This document shows, piece by piece, positions 1-8,089 of a stretch of DNA of 64,000 nucleotides. Position 1 is the stretch's first letter, and each line of letters begins with the position of its first letter. A program made the translations under genes and the position numbers. A model generated the notes under the pieces. It worked only from the letters and a program-made list of their open reading frames with translations. It had not been told where the DNA came from and searched no databases. Source of the stretch: Nocardioides sp. YR527 (GTDB lineage Bacteria; Actinomycetota; Actinomycetes; Propionibacteriales; Nocardioidaceae); assembly GCF_900101045.1 (NCBI RefSeq), contig NZ_FNFN01000002.1, forward strand, positions 806,001-870,000, written 5' to 3'.

Positions 1-406
1 GCGTCATCCCGTGGCGCCGCATCGAGGTGACCAGCTCGAGGATCACCCGCGCGCCGGGCTGGCGCTCCAGCAGCAGCGGCAGGTCCTCGGGGCGGCTGAT
101 GGTGTGGATGATCCGGTCGGCGATCTCCGGGTTGATCTCGGGCGAGTAGGGCCGCCACGGGGTCAGGACGTAGATCGAGCCACTGAACCGGGTCGCCACC
201 TCCCACACCTCGTTGTAGGTGCCCACCGCGAGCGTGTCGACGCCCGTGCCGAGACTGTTGAGCCACTCGGTCTGGTGGGCGAGCTTGCGCAGGGTCAGGC
301 CGTAGCCGTTGCCCTTCGCCACCGGGACCAGGCCAGGAGTCGCCTCGGCGAAGGTCTGGACGTGCTTGCGCCAGCGATCGGCGTCAACGGTCAGTTTCAG
401 CGGCAT
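1..406 (-). CDS. Alanine racemase-like PLP enzyme (N-terminal part, cut by window edge)
   Basis: Fold-type III PLP-dependent enzyme resembling alanine racemase. About 135 residues are visible from the ATG whose complement is at 404-406; the rest lies outside the window. VAKGNGYGL near residue 31 matches the PLP-lysine motif of the family (VKANAYGHG in typical Alr), and MRRHGM near the visible end matches the conserved MHRxG segment. The gene starts 7 bp after the FemAB gene on the same strand, so the two are probably co-transcribed and both concern amino-acid supply for peptidoglycan. Substrate specificity cannot be read from this fragment; it could be a racemase-like paralogue rather than the housekeeping Alr. 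Confidence 0.75.
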   Translation of the reverse strand, partial: MPLKLTVDADRWRKHVQTFAEATPGLVPVAKGNGYGLTLRKLAHQTEWLNSLGTGVDTLAVGTYNEVWEVATRFSGSIYVLTPWRPYSPEINPEIADRIIHTISRPEDLPLLLERQPGARVILELVTSMRRHGMT

Positions 407-413
407 ACGGTGA

Positions 414-1577
414 TCAGCGCCTCTTCATGTAGACATCGAAGGCCGTGTAGATCGGCTTGTTCAGCGGCAGGTCCCACTCCCCGGCGTACTCCACCGCTTG
501 GCCACCGGTGCCGACCTTGAACTGGATCAGCCCCACGTGGGAGTCGTCGGTGGAGAGTGTCGGGGTGATGCCGCGCAGGTCGTAGGTGGTCGCGCCGGCG
601 GCCATGGCGTCCTGGATCATCGCCCACTGGAGGGCGTTGGAGCCACGTACGTCTCGCTTCTCGGTCGAGGAGGCGCCGTAGGAGTACCAGGCGTGCTTGC
701 CGACGCGGACCATGATGGTCGCGGCGACGAGGTCGCCCTCGTGTCGGGCCAGGAAGAGCTTGATGCGCTCCGGATCCTCGTTCGACATCGCCCAGAACAT
801 GGTGCTGAAGTAGCTCCGCTGCCGCGGCGTGAAGTGGTCGCGCGCGGCGGTGTGGACGTAGAGATCGTGGAATGCGCTCAGGTCGCCCTCGAAGTCGCCG
901 TCGGCAGGGTTGGTGGGGGAGGTGACGGTCACCTCGACGCCCATCTTGGCCGACTTCTTGATGTTGCGGCGCCAGAGCTGGTTCATCCCCTTGAGGACCT
1001 CGTCCTCGGTCTTCGGGGTGCCGTCCTCGTGCGCCAGCGGGATGACGAAGTTGTACTGCGGCTGCCCCGCGCCGAAGCCGTCCTCGGGAGACTGGAGCCG
1101 CCAGCCCGCCGCCCGCAGCTGCGAGACGACGCGTGCGCCGGTCGCATCGCGGTGGGTCGGAGTCAGCTGGTTGAGCCGCTGGACGGTGTCGTCGGCGATG
1201 CCGTCCTTGACCTGGTTGGCGTTCCAGGTCGCTGTGGTGACCGGCGGTCCGATGCGGATGCCGAAGGCGCCGTTCTTCTTCAGGTACGCCGCCAGCGGCT
1301 CCAGCCACGGAGCCAGGTCGCCCGACCAGTCGATGCTCGGGCCCTCCGGCAGGTAGGCGAGGGTGAACCGCTCCAGCTTCGGGACCGGCCGGTGCAGCAC
1401 GAGCGCGGCCCCGACGATGGAACCGCCCTGGAGGCTGTCGAACCATCCGACCGACTCCGAGCGCCACTCGGTCTTGACCTGGGCCCACGACGGGGTCTGG
1501 AGGAAGCTCACGCTGGGTTGCTTCTCGATGAAGGCGAGATGCTCCGCAGCGGTGATGGGGCGCACGGTGAGACTCAC
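414..1577 (-). CDS. FemAB/FemX-family peptidoglycan bridge aminoacyltransferase
   Basis: 387 residues, the usual FemA/FemX length, built of two GNAT-like subdomains. The C-terminal half contains the family pattern YDLRG, a GL..FK segment (GLIQFKVGTGG) and EYAGEWD, typical of lipid II:amino acid ligases that use aminoacyl-tRNA to extend the stem-peptide side chain at the inner face of the membrane. No signal peptide, as expected. The ATG at 1577 gives MSLTVRPI and a clean N-terminal domain. It is followed after 7 bp by an alanine-racemase-like gene, which fits a role in wall precursor modification. The amino acid added cannot be deduced. Confidence 0.85.
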   Translation of the reverse strand: MSLTVRPITAAEHLAFIEKQPSVSFLQTPSWAQVKTEWRSESVGWFDSLQGGSIVGAALVLHRPVPKLERFTLAYLPEGPSIDWSGDLAPWLEPLAAYLKKNGAFGIRIGPPVTTATWNANQVKDGIADDTVQRLNQLTPTHRDATGARVVSQLRAAGWRLQSPEDGFGAGQPQYNFVIPLAHEDGTPKTEDEVLKGMNQLWRRNIKKSAKMGVEVTVTSPTNPADGDFEGDLSAFHDLYVHTAARDHFTPRQRSYFSTMFWAMSNEDPERIKLFLARHEGDLVAATIMVRVGKHAWYSYGASSTEKRDVRGSNALQWAMIQDAMAAGATTYDLRGITPTLSTDDSHVGLIQFKVGTGGQAVEYAGEWDLPLNKPIYTAFDVYMKRR

Positions 1578-1867
1578 CCGCAGAAGGCTACCCGCTCCGG
1601 CGGTGGGGCCGAATCCCGGTGGTCGCGCTTGCCGGGAGCACTGTCGGCGAGCCTCTCAGCGCCCCAATGTGGGGACAATCGCCCCGCTCCCTAGTGAGTC
1701 CGTGGCGCTGAGCCGCTATTGTCGGCGACCAGATGTATCACGGCTTGGGGCCTGACCTCCTTGTTGCCGTGACAGCAACTATGACCACCACGATGGCGCG
1801 CCCGCGCGTCATCTGGCCCCGCAGCGGCTCCGCGCCGATCCGGAGGCCGCCGGTCGAGGAGGGGACT

Positions 1868-2467
1868 GTGACACGGGTGCGACGCGGGGTCGGGCATGCC
1901 GACGCACCCGCGACCGTATGGTCCCGGGCCACAGCCGACTTCGACCGTTGGCTCAGCGGCGACTCCGCCGCCCTCGACGAGCTGGTAGCGACGATGACGC
2001 CCGTCTTGTGGCAGGTCGCGCGCTCCTACCGGCTCACCCAGGAGCAGGCCGAGGACGTCGTCCAGAACACCTGGCTCAGCTTCGTACGCAAGCACTCCTC
2101 GATCCTCGACACCGCAGCCGTCGGTGCCTGGCTCACCCTGACCACGCGTCGTGAGGCCTGGCGGGTCGCGAAGCGATCCGGGCGTGACGTACCCGTGGAG
2201 GACGAGGCCCTCGAGTCCCGTGTCCCGACGCAGCGCTCCGCGGAGTCGCTGGTCGTCGAGGGTGACCGCAACGCGCTCATCTGGGCAGCTGTGGAGTCGC
2301 TCCCGGAGAGGTGTCGGCGGCTGCTGCGCGTGGTCGCCTTCTCCGACCGGCCCGACTACGCCAGCCTGGCCGAAGAGCTCGAGATGCCCATCGGCAGCAT
2401 CGGCCCCACCCGCGGCCGCTGTCTCGGGAAGCTGCGGGATGCACTTGAGAACGAGGGGGTGTCGTGA
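1868..2467 (+). CDS. ECF-like sigma-70 family RNA polymerase sigma factor
   Basis: 199-residue sigma factor. Region 2 covers roughly residues 20-85 (DELVATMTPVLWQVARSYRL, then QEQAEDVVQNTWLSF) and region 4 lies at the C terminus (SLPERCRRLLRVV, then DYASLAEELEMPIGSIGPTR as the -35 helix-turn-helix). I chose GTG 1868 because GAGGAGGGG sits just upstream; the frame is open upstream to 1733 without sigma homology. It is the first gene of a four-gene unit: the next gene overlaps its stop (TGATG), followed by a subtilase and a TPR-CHAT protease. Placed this way it probably drives expression in response to that protease module. No anti-sigma factor of a recognised family (zinc-binding ZAS, RsgI) is adjacent. 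Confidence 0.88.
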   Translation: MTRVRRGVGHADAPATVWSRATADFDRWLSGDSAALDELVATMTPVLWQVARSYRLTQEQAEDVVQNTWLSFVRKHSSILDTAAVGAWLTLTTRREAWRVAKRSGRDVPVEDEALESRVPTQRSAESLVVEGDRNALIWAAVESLPERCRRLLRVVAFSDRPDYASLAEELEMPIGSIGPTRGRCLGKLRDALENEGVS

Positions 2468-2979
2468 TGGGTCGCTCGGAGGAGCCCACACGCGAGGAGC
2501 TGCTCGGCCTGGTTCGGCAGGCCTATGTGTCCGGTGATCCGGTGCCCGGCGGCCTGATCTCCCGGATGCAGGCGGCCGCCGCCGGCGCCGCCGAGGAGTC
2601 CGGACTCGGGCTCGACCTGGAGCTGATGCTCCTGGTGGAGTCGTCTTCTGATGTGGAGGCCGCCGGGGTCCGCTCCGCCGCTCCCGCCTCCGCCCGCTCC
2701 GCCTATACGTTGCGCTTCGCGCAGTCCGGAGTCGATGTCTTGGTGCGTGTCGCCTCCGACACCGACACCACCGCCCGCCTCGACGGCTGGGTCGTCCCCG
2801 GCTCGCCCATGACCGTCCGCGCCATCCGCGCCGACGAAGTCCGTACGCCGATCGTCGCCGTGACGTTGGGCGCCTCGGGGCGCTTCGAGCTCACCTCGCT
2901 GCCCGCCGGTCTCATCCGGCTCCGCTTCGAGCCCGCCGACGGCTCTGCTGCCTTTCTCACCCCCACGTTCGAGATCTGA
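2467..2979 (+). CDS. Unknown protein between sigma factor and subtilase; candidate anti-sigma or protease substrate
   Basis: 170 residues from the ATG that overlaps the sigma factor stop by one base, so it is translationally coupled to it. I do not recognise a named family. The first about 60 residues are predicted helical (REELLGLVRQAY, LISRMQAAAAGAAEE). Residues about 75-170 look like a small beta-sandwich (LDGWVVPGSPMTVRAI, FELTSLPAGLIRLRFEP), similar in feel to carboxypeptidase-regulatory or Ig-like folds. There is no signal peptide, membrane segment or zinc motif. Position next to a sigma factor and upstream of two proteases makes it a candidate sigma-binding protein or cleavage target; that is inference only. 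Confidence 0.7.
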   Translation: MGRSEEPTREELLGLVRQAYVSGDPVPGGLISRMQAAAAGAAEESGLGLDLELMLLVESSSDVEAAGVRSAAPASARSAYTLRFAQSGVDVLVRVASDTDTTARLDGWVVPGSPMTVRAIRADEVRTPIVAVTLGASGRFELTSLPAGLIRLRFEPADGSAAFLTPTFEI

Positions 2980-2992
2980 CCCAGGAGTAACA

Positions 2993-4546
2993 GTGCATTC
3001 CAAGCGTGAGCCACGGTTGTCAGTGGCATACGGATCGACCGAGGCACGTGTGCTCGACCCGACCAACGCGGTCGCAGTCGACGGCGTTTCGGCGCGTTCC
3101 ACCATCTACTCCTCGGCTGTTCTGCTTGTGTCCAAGTCGGTTGACTTCGAGGACACCTTGGATCGGATCGAGAAGGTCGCCAAGGGACTCGGTTGGCGTG
3201 CCGTCGCCGAGGAGGAGCCGCCGCACTCAATCGGGCTGCGGTTCGGCGTGCGTCGCGTGCGGCTTGGGGTGCGGCCAGGCAAGGCGGCTCAGGCGCCTGA
3301 TGCATGGACCGTTCTGCAGTATCTGCGGGCCTCGAGCCGTGATGGTGCGTGCGGGATCAGTTTGGAGCATGTCCTCGTTCCGGATCCCCATAACGAGCCG
3401 ACTCCCCATAACGAACCGACTCCCCATAACGAACCGACTCCGCACAACGAGCCCACTCCGCACAACGAACCCACTCCCCACAACGAACCAACGCCGAACT
3501 ACGGTTACGACCCGCTTGCCACCGGTGGGCGCCAGCCGGTGGCTTTCGTTGGGAGGCCGCCCCGGCGTTTGAGTGAAGAGGAACTGGCTGGACGGGAGCG
3601 TCCCGTCGTGGCCGTGCTGGACACCGGCTGTGGTCCGCACCCGTGGCTCGACTTCGTGCAACGCGATGTACGTCTCGGCGAACATCCCATCGGCTGGCCC
3701 GCCGGGGTCCCCAACTCGGAGATCGATGGAGACCAGGTCGGACCGCTCAACGGGGTGATCGACCCGCTAGCGGGGCACGGAACCTTCATCGCGGGGCTGA
3801 TTCACCAGGCGTGCCCTGACGCCGAGATCCTCTCATGGCGAATCGTTCCGCCGAACGGCCCCATTGCAGAGACCGACTGGATTACCGCCCTGGCCCAGAT
3901 CGCAGAACTCGTGCGTCTGTATCGTGCTGGCGACCCGCATGGCCAGCGCATCGACGTTCTGAATCTGTCGATGGGCTACTACCACGAGACGCCGGAAGAC
4001 GAGTTGTTTGACTGCACTCTCTACGAGATTCTGGCCGACCTGTCTGCCAATGGCACCCTGGTGGTCTGTTCGGCGGGCAACGACGGCACCGCGCGACCGT
4101 TCTTCCCGGCTGCCTTTGCGCCTTGGAGCGACGGCAACGGGCCGATCGACCTCAAGCCCGACGTACTTCCGGTTGTCTCCGTGGGTGCACTCAACCCGAA
4201 CGGCAGCACAGACGCGGTCTTCAGTAACTCGGGCGCGTGGGTTCGAGCATACGAACGTGGAGCTGGCGTCGTGAGCACATTCCCACCGACCTTCCAAGGT
4301 GGCTATCAGGCATCCATCGCGACTGAGTTCATGGGGAGGTCGCGGGCGTCGATCGACCCGGATGACTTCACAGGTGGATTCGGAACCTGGAGCGGGACGT
4401 CGTTCGCGGCACCATTGCTTGCTGGCCAGATCGCGCAGGCTCTCTTTGAGAGTGGCCGCGCTGGCGAAGTCGAGCAGGACGTCAAGCGTGCCTGGTCGGC
4501 GCTCGAGAGCCTGACGTCTCTAAGGCAAGGCACCGAAGCCCGCTGA
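2993..4546 (+). CDS. Intracellular S8 (subtilisin-like) serine protease with PHNEPT repeat linker
   Basis: 517 residues from GTG 2993 (AGGAGT upstream). An N-terminal domain of about 130 residues of unknown fold (DFEDTLDRIEKVAKGLGW) is followed by six PHNEPT repeats (residues 132-167) and then a complete peptidase S8 domain: Asp210 in VLDTG, His262 in GHGTFIAGL, oxyanion Asn363 in SAGND, Ser470 in SGTSFAAP. No signal peptide or prodomain of the secreted type, so it should act in the cytoplasm. The stop is one base before the TPR-CHAT gene start. Base composition looks lower in GC and codon choice more relaxed than in neighbouring genes, suggesting a different origin. Probable partner of the CHAT protease in a proteolytic signalling cascade. 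Confidence 0.9.
   Translation: MHSKREPRLSVAYGSTEARVLDPTNAVAVDGVSARSTIYSSAVLLVSKSVDFEDTLDRIEKVAKGLGWRAVAEEEPPHSIGLRFGVRRVRLGVRPGKAAQAPDAWTVLQYLRASSRDGACGISLEHVLVPDPHNEPTPHNEPTPHNEPTPHNEPTPHNEPTPHNEPTPNYGYDPLATGGRQPVAFVGRPPRRLSEEELAGRERPVVAVLDTGCGPHPWLDFVQRDVRLGEHPIGWPAGVPNSEIDGDQVGPLNGVIDPLAGHGTFIAGLIHQACPDAEILSWRIVPPNGPIAETDWITALAQIAELVRLYRAGDPHGQRIDVLNLSMGYYHETPEDELFDCTLYEILADLSANGTLVVCSAGNDGTARPFFPAAFAPWSDGNGPIDLKPDVLPVVSVGALNPNGSTDAVFSNSGAWVRAYERGAGVVSTFPPTFQGGYQASIATEFMGRSRASIDPDDFTGGFGTWSGTSFAAPLLAGQIAQALFESGRAGEVEQDVKRAWSALESLTSLRQGTEAR
3386..3493 (+). repeat. Six in-frame 18-bp tandem repeats (PHNEPT)
   Basis: Six consecutive 18-bp units encode PHNEPT six times. Third-position changes separate units 1-3 (cat/ccg) from 4-6 (cac/ccc), so the array is not freshly duplicated but the peptide is kept. 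It forms a proline-rich linker between the N-terminal domain and the subtilase domain. Confidence 0.95.
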
Positions 4547-4547
4547 C

Positions 4548-6992
4548 ATGGAGACCGAGGACTCGGCTGAACTTCACCAGCTTGGCGTCGTAGCACTTAG
4601 CTCGGGAAAGAACGCTGAGGCCAAGCGTCTGCTAGAGCGCGCGCGTCGGGCAGCGGTGGATACGGGTCTGTTGGCGAGAATCGAGTCCACGCTGGCGTAT
4701 CTCGAGGCTGACACGTCTGACTTGGAGCGTGCCCTAGAACTCAATGACGGGGCCCTTTTGTTCGCGGGGCTCAGCAGCGAGACGCGCGGGGTCCTACTTC
4801 AGCAACGCGCGACACTCCTTCGTCGTGCTGGTCGCGCTAACGATGCCCTGGCGGCGTTTGATGAGTCGATCCAAGCACTCGAGGAGAACTCGAGGAGCAC
4901 TTCCGACCTTGCAAAGGCGTACCTGAACCGAGGGACTGTCTACCTCGACCGTCACGACGTGGTGGCTGCAGCTGAGGACTTCGAAACTGCGGCTCGCCAC
5001 TTTCGCGACGCTGGCGTGGATGTCTCGGCAGCGAAGGCTGATCACAACCGTGCGTACGCGCTCTTCCTTTCCGGCGACCTGGTTGGCTCACTGGCACTGA
5101 TGGAGTCGTCGTATGACATCCAGGCTGCCGCCGGTCCTCTGGTGAAGGCGGTATGCGATGCCGATCGGGCCGAGGTGTTGATGGCGGCGGGGTTGACGCG
5201 GCAGGGTGGCGAGATGCTGCGGCAGGCAGCCGAGGCGTACGGATCCAAGGGCCAGCGGCAGCGGCAGGGGGAGGCTGAGCTGGTGCTGGCGTCGCACATG
5301 GTGGCGACGGATCCCGTCGAGGCGGAGAGGGTGGCACGCTCAGCGCTGGGCTGGTTCGAGGAGGCGAGAGCGACAGGGCTGGCCCTGCGTGCGCGGGCGG
5401 TGGCGTTCGAGGCGGCGGTGACCGCAGGGCAAGATCCGAGGGAGGACGGCGAGGCGTTGGCCGGGCCGCTCGAGGAGCAGGGCCTGAACTGGCCGGCTCT
5501 TCGGGTCCGCATGCAGGCTCGGTTGGCGCGCATCCATTCGGCCGAGAACGCCGGCCTGCCGACGAGACCAGCGAGTGGCAGGGTGATCGGTCCGGTCCCG
5601 CCGGAGGCGCCCATCGACGTACGCCTCCTGGAGCGAGAGCTCCGTGCCGAGCTGGCCGTTGCCGCCGGTCGTGCGGTGACAGGACTTCGCGAGCTGCGGG
5701 CCGGACTCGATGACTTCCACCTGTGGCAGAGCTCGTTCGGCAGCCTCGACCTGCAGACCAACGTCGCCGGGCACGGTCGCACCCTGGCGAGGCGCGGCCT
5801 GGAGTTGGCCGTCGAGTCGGGCGATACCGATGTGCTCTTCGAGTGGTCGGAGCGCTCGCGGATGCTGGCCTCCCGGGTACAGCCGGTGCGGCCGCCGTCC
5901 GACCCTCAGCTCGCCGCAGACTTGGCCGAGCTGCGTGGTGAGGTGTCGCCCGAGCGCGAGACCGAGCTGCGTGAGCAGATTCGTCAACGAGCCTGGCGGG
6001 TCAAGGGATCTGGTCAGGTCTCCGATCCGGTCGGCCTTCCTGACCTGCACGAACGCATCGGCGACCATGTTCTCGTCGCCTACGTCGTTGCCGCCGGTCG
6101 CCTCGTCGCAGTCGTGGCGACCGCCGACTCCGCCACCCGGATCGACCTCGGCGACCAGGCTGCGCTCGGGTCGCTTCTGGGCGGCCTGCTGCCGGATCTC
6201 GACGTCGCCGCGACCGACCTCCCGGGCCCGCTCGGTATTGCCGTACGTGGTGACCTGACCGTGCGACTCCAGCAGCTCTCCGGGCTGCTCGTCACCCCTG
6301 TTCTCGAGAAGATCGGTGACCGCCCGGTCGTCCTGACCCCGTCAGCCGTGCTGGCGGCGGTTCCATGGACCCTGCTGCCCGGCCTGACCGGCCGACCGGT
6401 CACGGTCGCCCAGAGCGCCACCGCCTGGCTGAGCCGCGCCCACACCCCGCTGCGCACCCAGAAGGCTGGCTTCGTCGCCGGACCGCGCGTCATGCGCGCC
6501 GCCGACGAGGTCGCCAAGAGCGCCACTGCCTGGTCCGGCGCCCACACGCTCACCGGCACCGACGCCACCGCGGCGGCGGTGTCCGCGCTGGCGGCCGAGG
6601 TCGACGTACTCCACCTGGCCGCCCACGGCCACCACTCCGCCGACAACCCGCTCTTCTCCGGCCTCGAGCTCGCCGACGGGACCTGGTACGGATACGACAT
6701 CGACGGCCTCGCCGCCGTCCCGGACGTCGTCCTCCTCTCCGCCTGCGAGGTCGGGCGGTCGACGATCCGCTGGGGCGAGGAGCTGATCGGGCTCGTCGGC
6801 GCCTGGCTGCACGCCGGCGCCCGCGCCGTGATCGCCTCTCCGGCCGTGGTGGCGGACGAGGCTGCGTACGAGGTCTTCAGTCGCCTCCACGGTGCCCTCG
6901 CGAAGGGCCTTGCTCCTGCCGAGGCCCTCGCCGAGTCCCTCCCCGCCGCGACCACCGACGCCCCGCCGGCCCCGTTCGTCTGCTTCTCATAA
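4548..6992 (+). CDS. TPR-CHAT domain caspase-like protease
   Basis: 814 residues. The N-terminal about 330 residues are tetratricopeptide helical repeats (for example LNRGTVYLDRHDVVAAAEDF). The C-terminal about 250 residues form a CHAT (caspase HetF associated with TPRs) domain with catalytic His693 in HLAAHGHHS and Cys733 in LLSACEVG, the expected dyad of clan CD peptidases. The start is one base after the subtilase stop, so the two proteases are coupled. The DNA encoding the first about 190 codons shares the relaxed codon use of the subtilase, while the remainder returns to the strongly GC-biased pattern of the surroundings, with a visible change near 5.1-5.2 kb. Family knowledge: TPR-CHAT proteins are ligand-activated proteases in bacterial conflict and cell-death systems. 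Confidence 0.92.
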   Translation: METEDSAELHQLGVVALSSGKNAEAKRLLERARRAAVDTGLLARIESTLAYLEADTSDLERALELNDGALLFAGLSSETRGVLLQQRATLLRRAGRANDALAAFDESIQALEENSRSTSDLAKAYLNRGTVYLDRHDVVAAAEDFETAARHFRDAGVDVSAAKADHNRAYALFLSGDLVGSLALMESSYDIQAAAGPLVKAVCDADRAEVLMAAGLTRQGGEMLRQAAEAYGSKGQRQRQGEAELVLASHMVATDPVEAERVARSALGWFEEARATGLALRARAVAFEAAVTAGQDPREDGEALAGPLEEQGLNWPALRVRMQARLARIHSAENAGLPTRPASGRVIGPVPPEAPIDVRLLERELRAELAVAAGRAVTGLRELRAGLDDFHLWQSSFGSLDLQTNVAGHGRTLARRGLELAVESGDTDVLFEWSERSRMLASRVQPVRPPSDPQLAADLAELRGEVSPERETELREQIRQRAWRVKGSGQVSDPVGLPDLHERIGDHVLVAYVVAAGRLVAVVATADSATRIDLGDQAALGSLLGGLLPDLDVAATDLPGPLGIAVRGDLTVRLQQLSGLLVTPVLEKIGDRPVVLTPSAVLAAVPWTLLPGLTGRPVTVAQSATAWLSRAHTPLRTQKAGFVAGPRVMRAADEVAKSATAWSGAHTLTGTDATAAAVSALAAEVDVLHLAAHGHHSADNPLFSGLELADGTWYGYDIDGLAAVPDVVLLSACEVGRSTIRWGEELIGLVGAWLHAGARAVIASPAVVADEAAYEVFSRLHGALAKGLAPAEALAESLPAATTDAPPAPFVCFS

Positions 6993-7013
6993 GGGCGGCG
7001 GAGCCTATGTGCC

Positions 7014-7047
7014 GGGTGGGCAAGGACTACAGGGTCCCTGCCCACCC
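7014..7047. terminator. Strong hairpin between convergent genes
   Basis: Inverted repeat with arms GGGTGGGCAAGGAC and GTCCCTGCCCACCC (one A-C mismatch) around a 6-nt loop, followed by TTT on the plus strand. It lies between the CHAT gene stop and the convergent microprotein, so it can serve as a bidirectional terminator. Confidence 0.7.
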
Positions 7048-7058
7048 TTTGACCTAGC

Positions 7059-7166
7059 TCAGTGTGGATCGTTGAGCGGCGCTGCGAGCGCATAGACGGC
7101 AAGTGCGGTTGGCACGATAGTCGCGCCCGCGAGGCAAATGCGTGCCTTCAGATCGTTGATAGACAT
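7059..7166 (-). CDS. 35-residue single-span membrane microprotein
   Basis: Short reading frame with ATG at 7166 preceded by an excellent ribosome site (AGGAGGAA, 4-5 nt spacing). It encodes MSINDLKAR, a hydrophobic stretch (ICLAGATIVPTALAVYALA) and a short tail ending NDPH. It lies 41 bp downstream of the DUF5317 membrane protein on the same strand and ends just before the bidirectional hairpin, so the pair look like one operon. Function unknown; a partner or regulator of the membrane protein is plausible. Without homologues the call rests on the ribosome site, hydrophobic segment and position. Confidence 0.55.
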   Translation of the reverse strand: MSINDLKARICLAGATIVPTALAVYALAAPLNDPH

Positions 7167-7207
7167 CGGTTCCTCCTCTCGTGGGGTAGAGAACGAATCG
7201 GTGCTGA

Positions 7208-7837
7208 TCACACCGACGGTCGGGCGGCGCCGTCAGGATCGGCGACTGATTCCAAGGTGCTCTCGGTGTTCATGCTCGAACACGCGATCACCAAGAGGAC
7301 CAGGCCGGCGAAAAGGAACACATCGCCGATGCTGATCACTTTCATCAGGATGGGGATCGGGAGAAGGTCCGCGAGTGGGGTCCAGAGGGGAGCCACGTCG
7401 CCCAGTTGGACGTACCCCGAGGCCTCGGCGGCCAGTTGAGCGTTCGAGTATCCAGCAAGATGCGCGCTGGAAAGGCTGTATGGCATCGCTCCGAGTACGG
7501 CGATAGGAATGGCATTCGACGCCGCGCCGACCGGGATCAACAACAGCGCCCAGGAGCCCGTCGTGGTAGATGACAAAGAACGGTTCAGCCAGGAGAAGCT
7601 CACTGCGACGCCGACGACCAGGACTGCGTAGAGGCGCCGCTCCGTCGTCTCCGGAAACTCCTCGGGCCACCACCCGTTGTTCTGCACGAACTGGAGTGCG
7701 GCCGCAAGCGCGATCAACCAGGTTCCTCGCAACCTCGTCAGTGATGTCGCGACCTTCGGGCGGGCGACGATGATGAGGCCGATCAGGGCGGGCAACACCA
7801 TCAGGGTGAGCATTCCTGGGCCCGGCATGCCCAGCAA
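7208..7837 (-). CDS. DUF5317-family membrane protein
   Basis: 209 residues with five or so hydrophobic segments (LTLMVLPALIGLIIVA, WLIALAAALQFVQ, YAVLVVGVAVSFSWL, VGAASNAIPIAVLG, VFLFAGLVLLVIAC). The pattern of N-A-IPI followed by a MPYS motif and then LPIPILMKVISIGDVFL near the C terminus matches DUF5317 proteins of actinobacteria and firmicutes, whose function is not established. A 35-residue membrane microprotein follows. There is no obvious enzymatic motif. The start at 7837 (MLGMPGPGM) has no strong ribosome site, so an internal Met at residue 4 or 9 is possible. Confidence 0.7.
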   Translation of the reverse strand: MLGMPGPGMLTLMVLPALIGLIIVARPKVATSLTRLRGTWLIALAAALQFVQNNGWWPEEFPETTERRLYAVLVVGVAVSFSWLNRSLSSTTTGSWALLLIPVGAASNAIPIAVLGAMPYSLSSAHLAGYSNAQLAAEASGYVQLGDVAPLWTPLADLLPIPILMKVISIGDVFLFAGLVLLVIACSSMNTESTLESVADPDGAARPSV

Positions 7838-8041
7838 CGTAGCAGCGCAAGAAGGCCGTCGGGGGCGCGTTTCCCAACTTTCATCGCCATGAACGCCAGC
7901 GACGAGAAAAGTCCGAAGCCGGTGTATCAGGCGGTCTCCCGCGTACTCCTTGGGGCTGTCCGGACCGAGATTCGGGGGAATTCGGTTCGGACGCTGGCGC
8001 CGCCGCCTTGGGGGAGGCTGGCGGTTTCGGGGCCGCAGCGT

Positions 8042-8070
8042 GGGTTGGGCACTAGGGGGATGCCCAACCC
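8042..8070. repeat. Inverted repeat, 10-bp perfect arms
   Basis: Arms GGGTTGGGCA and TGCCCAACCC around a 9-nt loop. No T-run on either side, so it is not a canonical intrinsic terminator, although it follows the acyltransferase gene on the minus strand. Confidence 0.75.
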
Positions 8071-8089
8071 GCGTCCGGCTTGAACGTGG

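Noticed and set aside
1733..1867. Sigma factor start at ATG 1733
   Set aside because: The residues before GTG 1868 do not match region 2 and the strong ribosome site precedes 1868.
3386..3493. Possible CRISPR-like repeat array
   Set aside because: Units are contiguous without spacers and encode an in-frame peptide inside an intact protease.
1868..6992. Type III-E CRISPR (Craspase) locus, because of TPR-CHAT plus sigma factor
   Set aside because: No gRAMP effector, Csx30 or Csx31 counterpart, adaptation genes or array is visible; only the functional parallel is kept.
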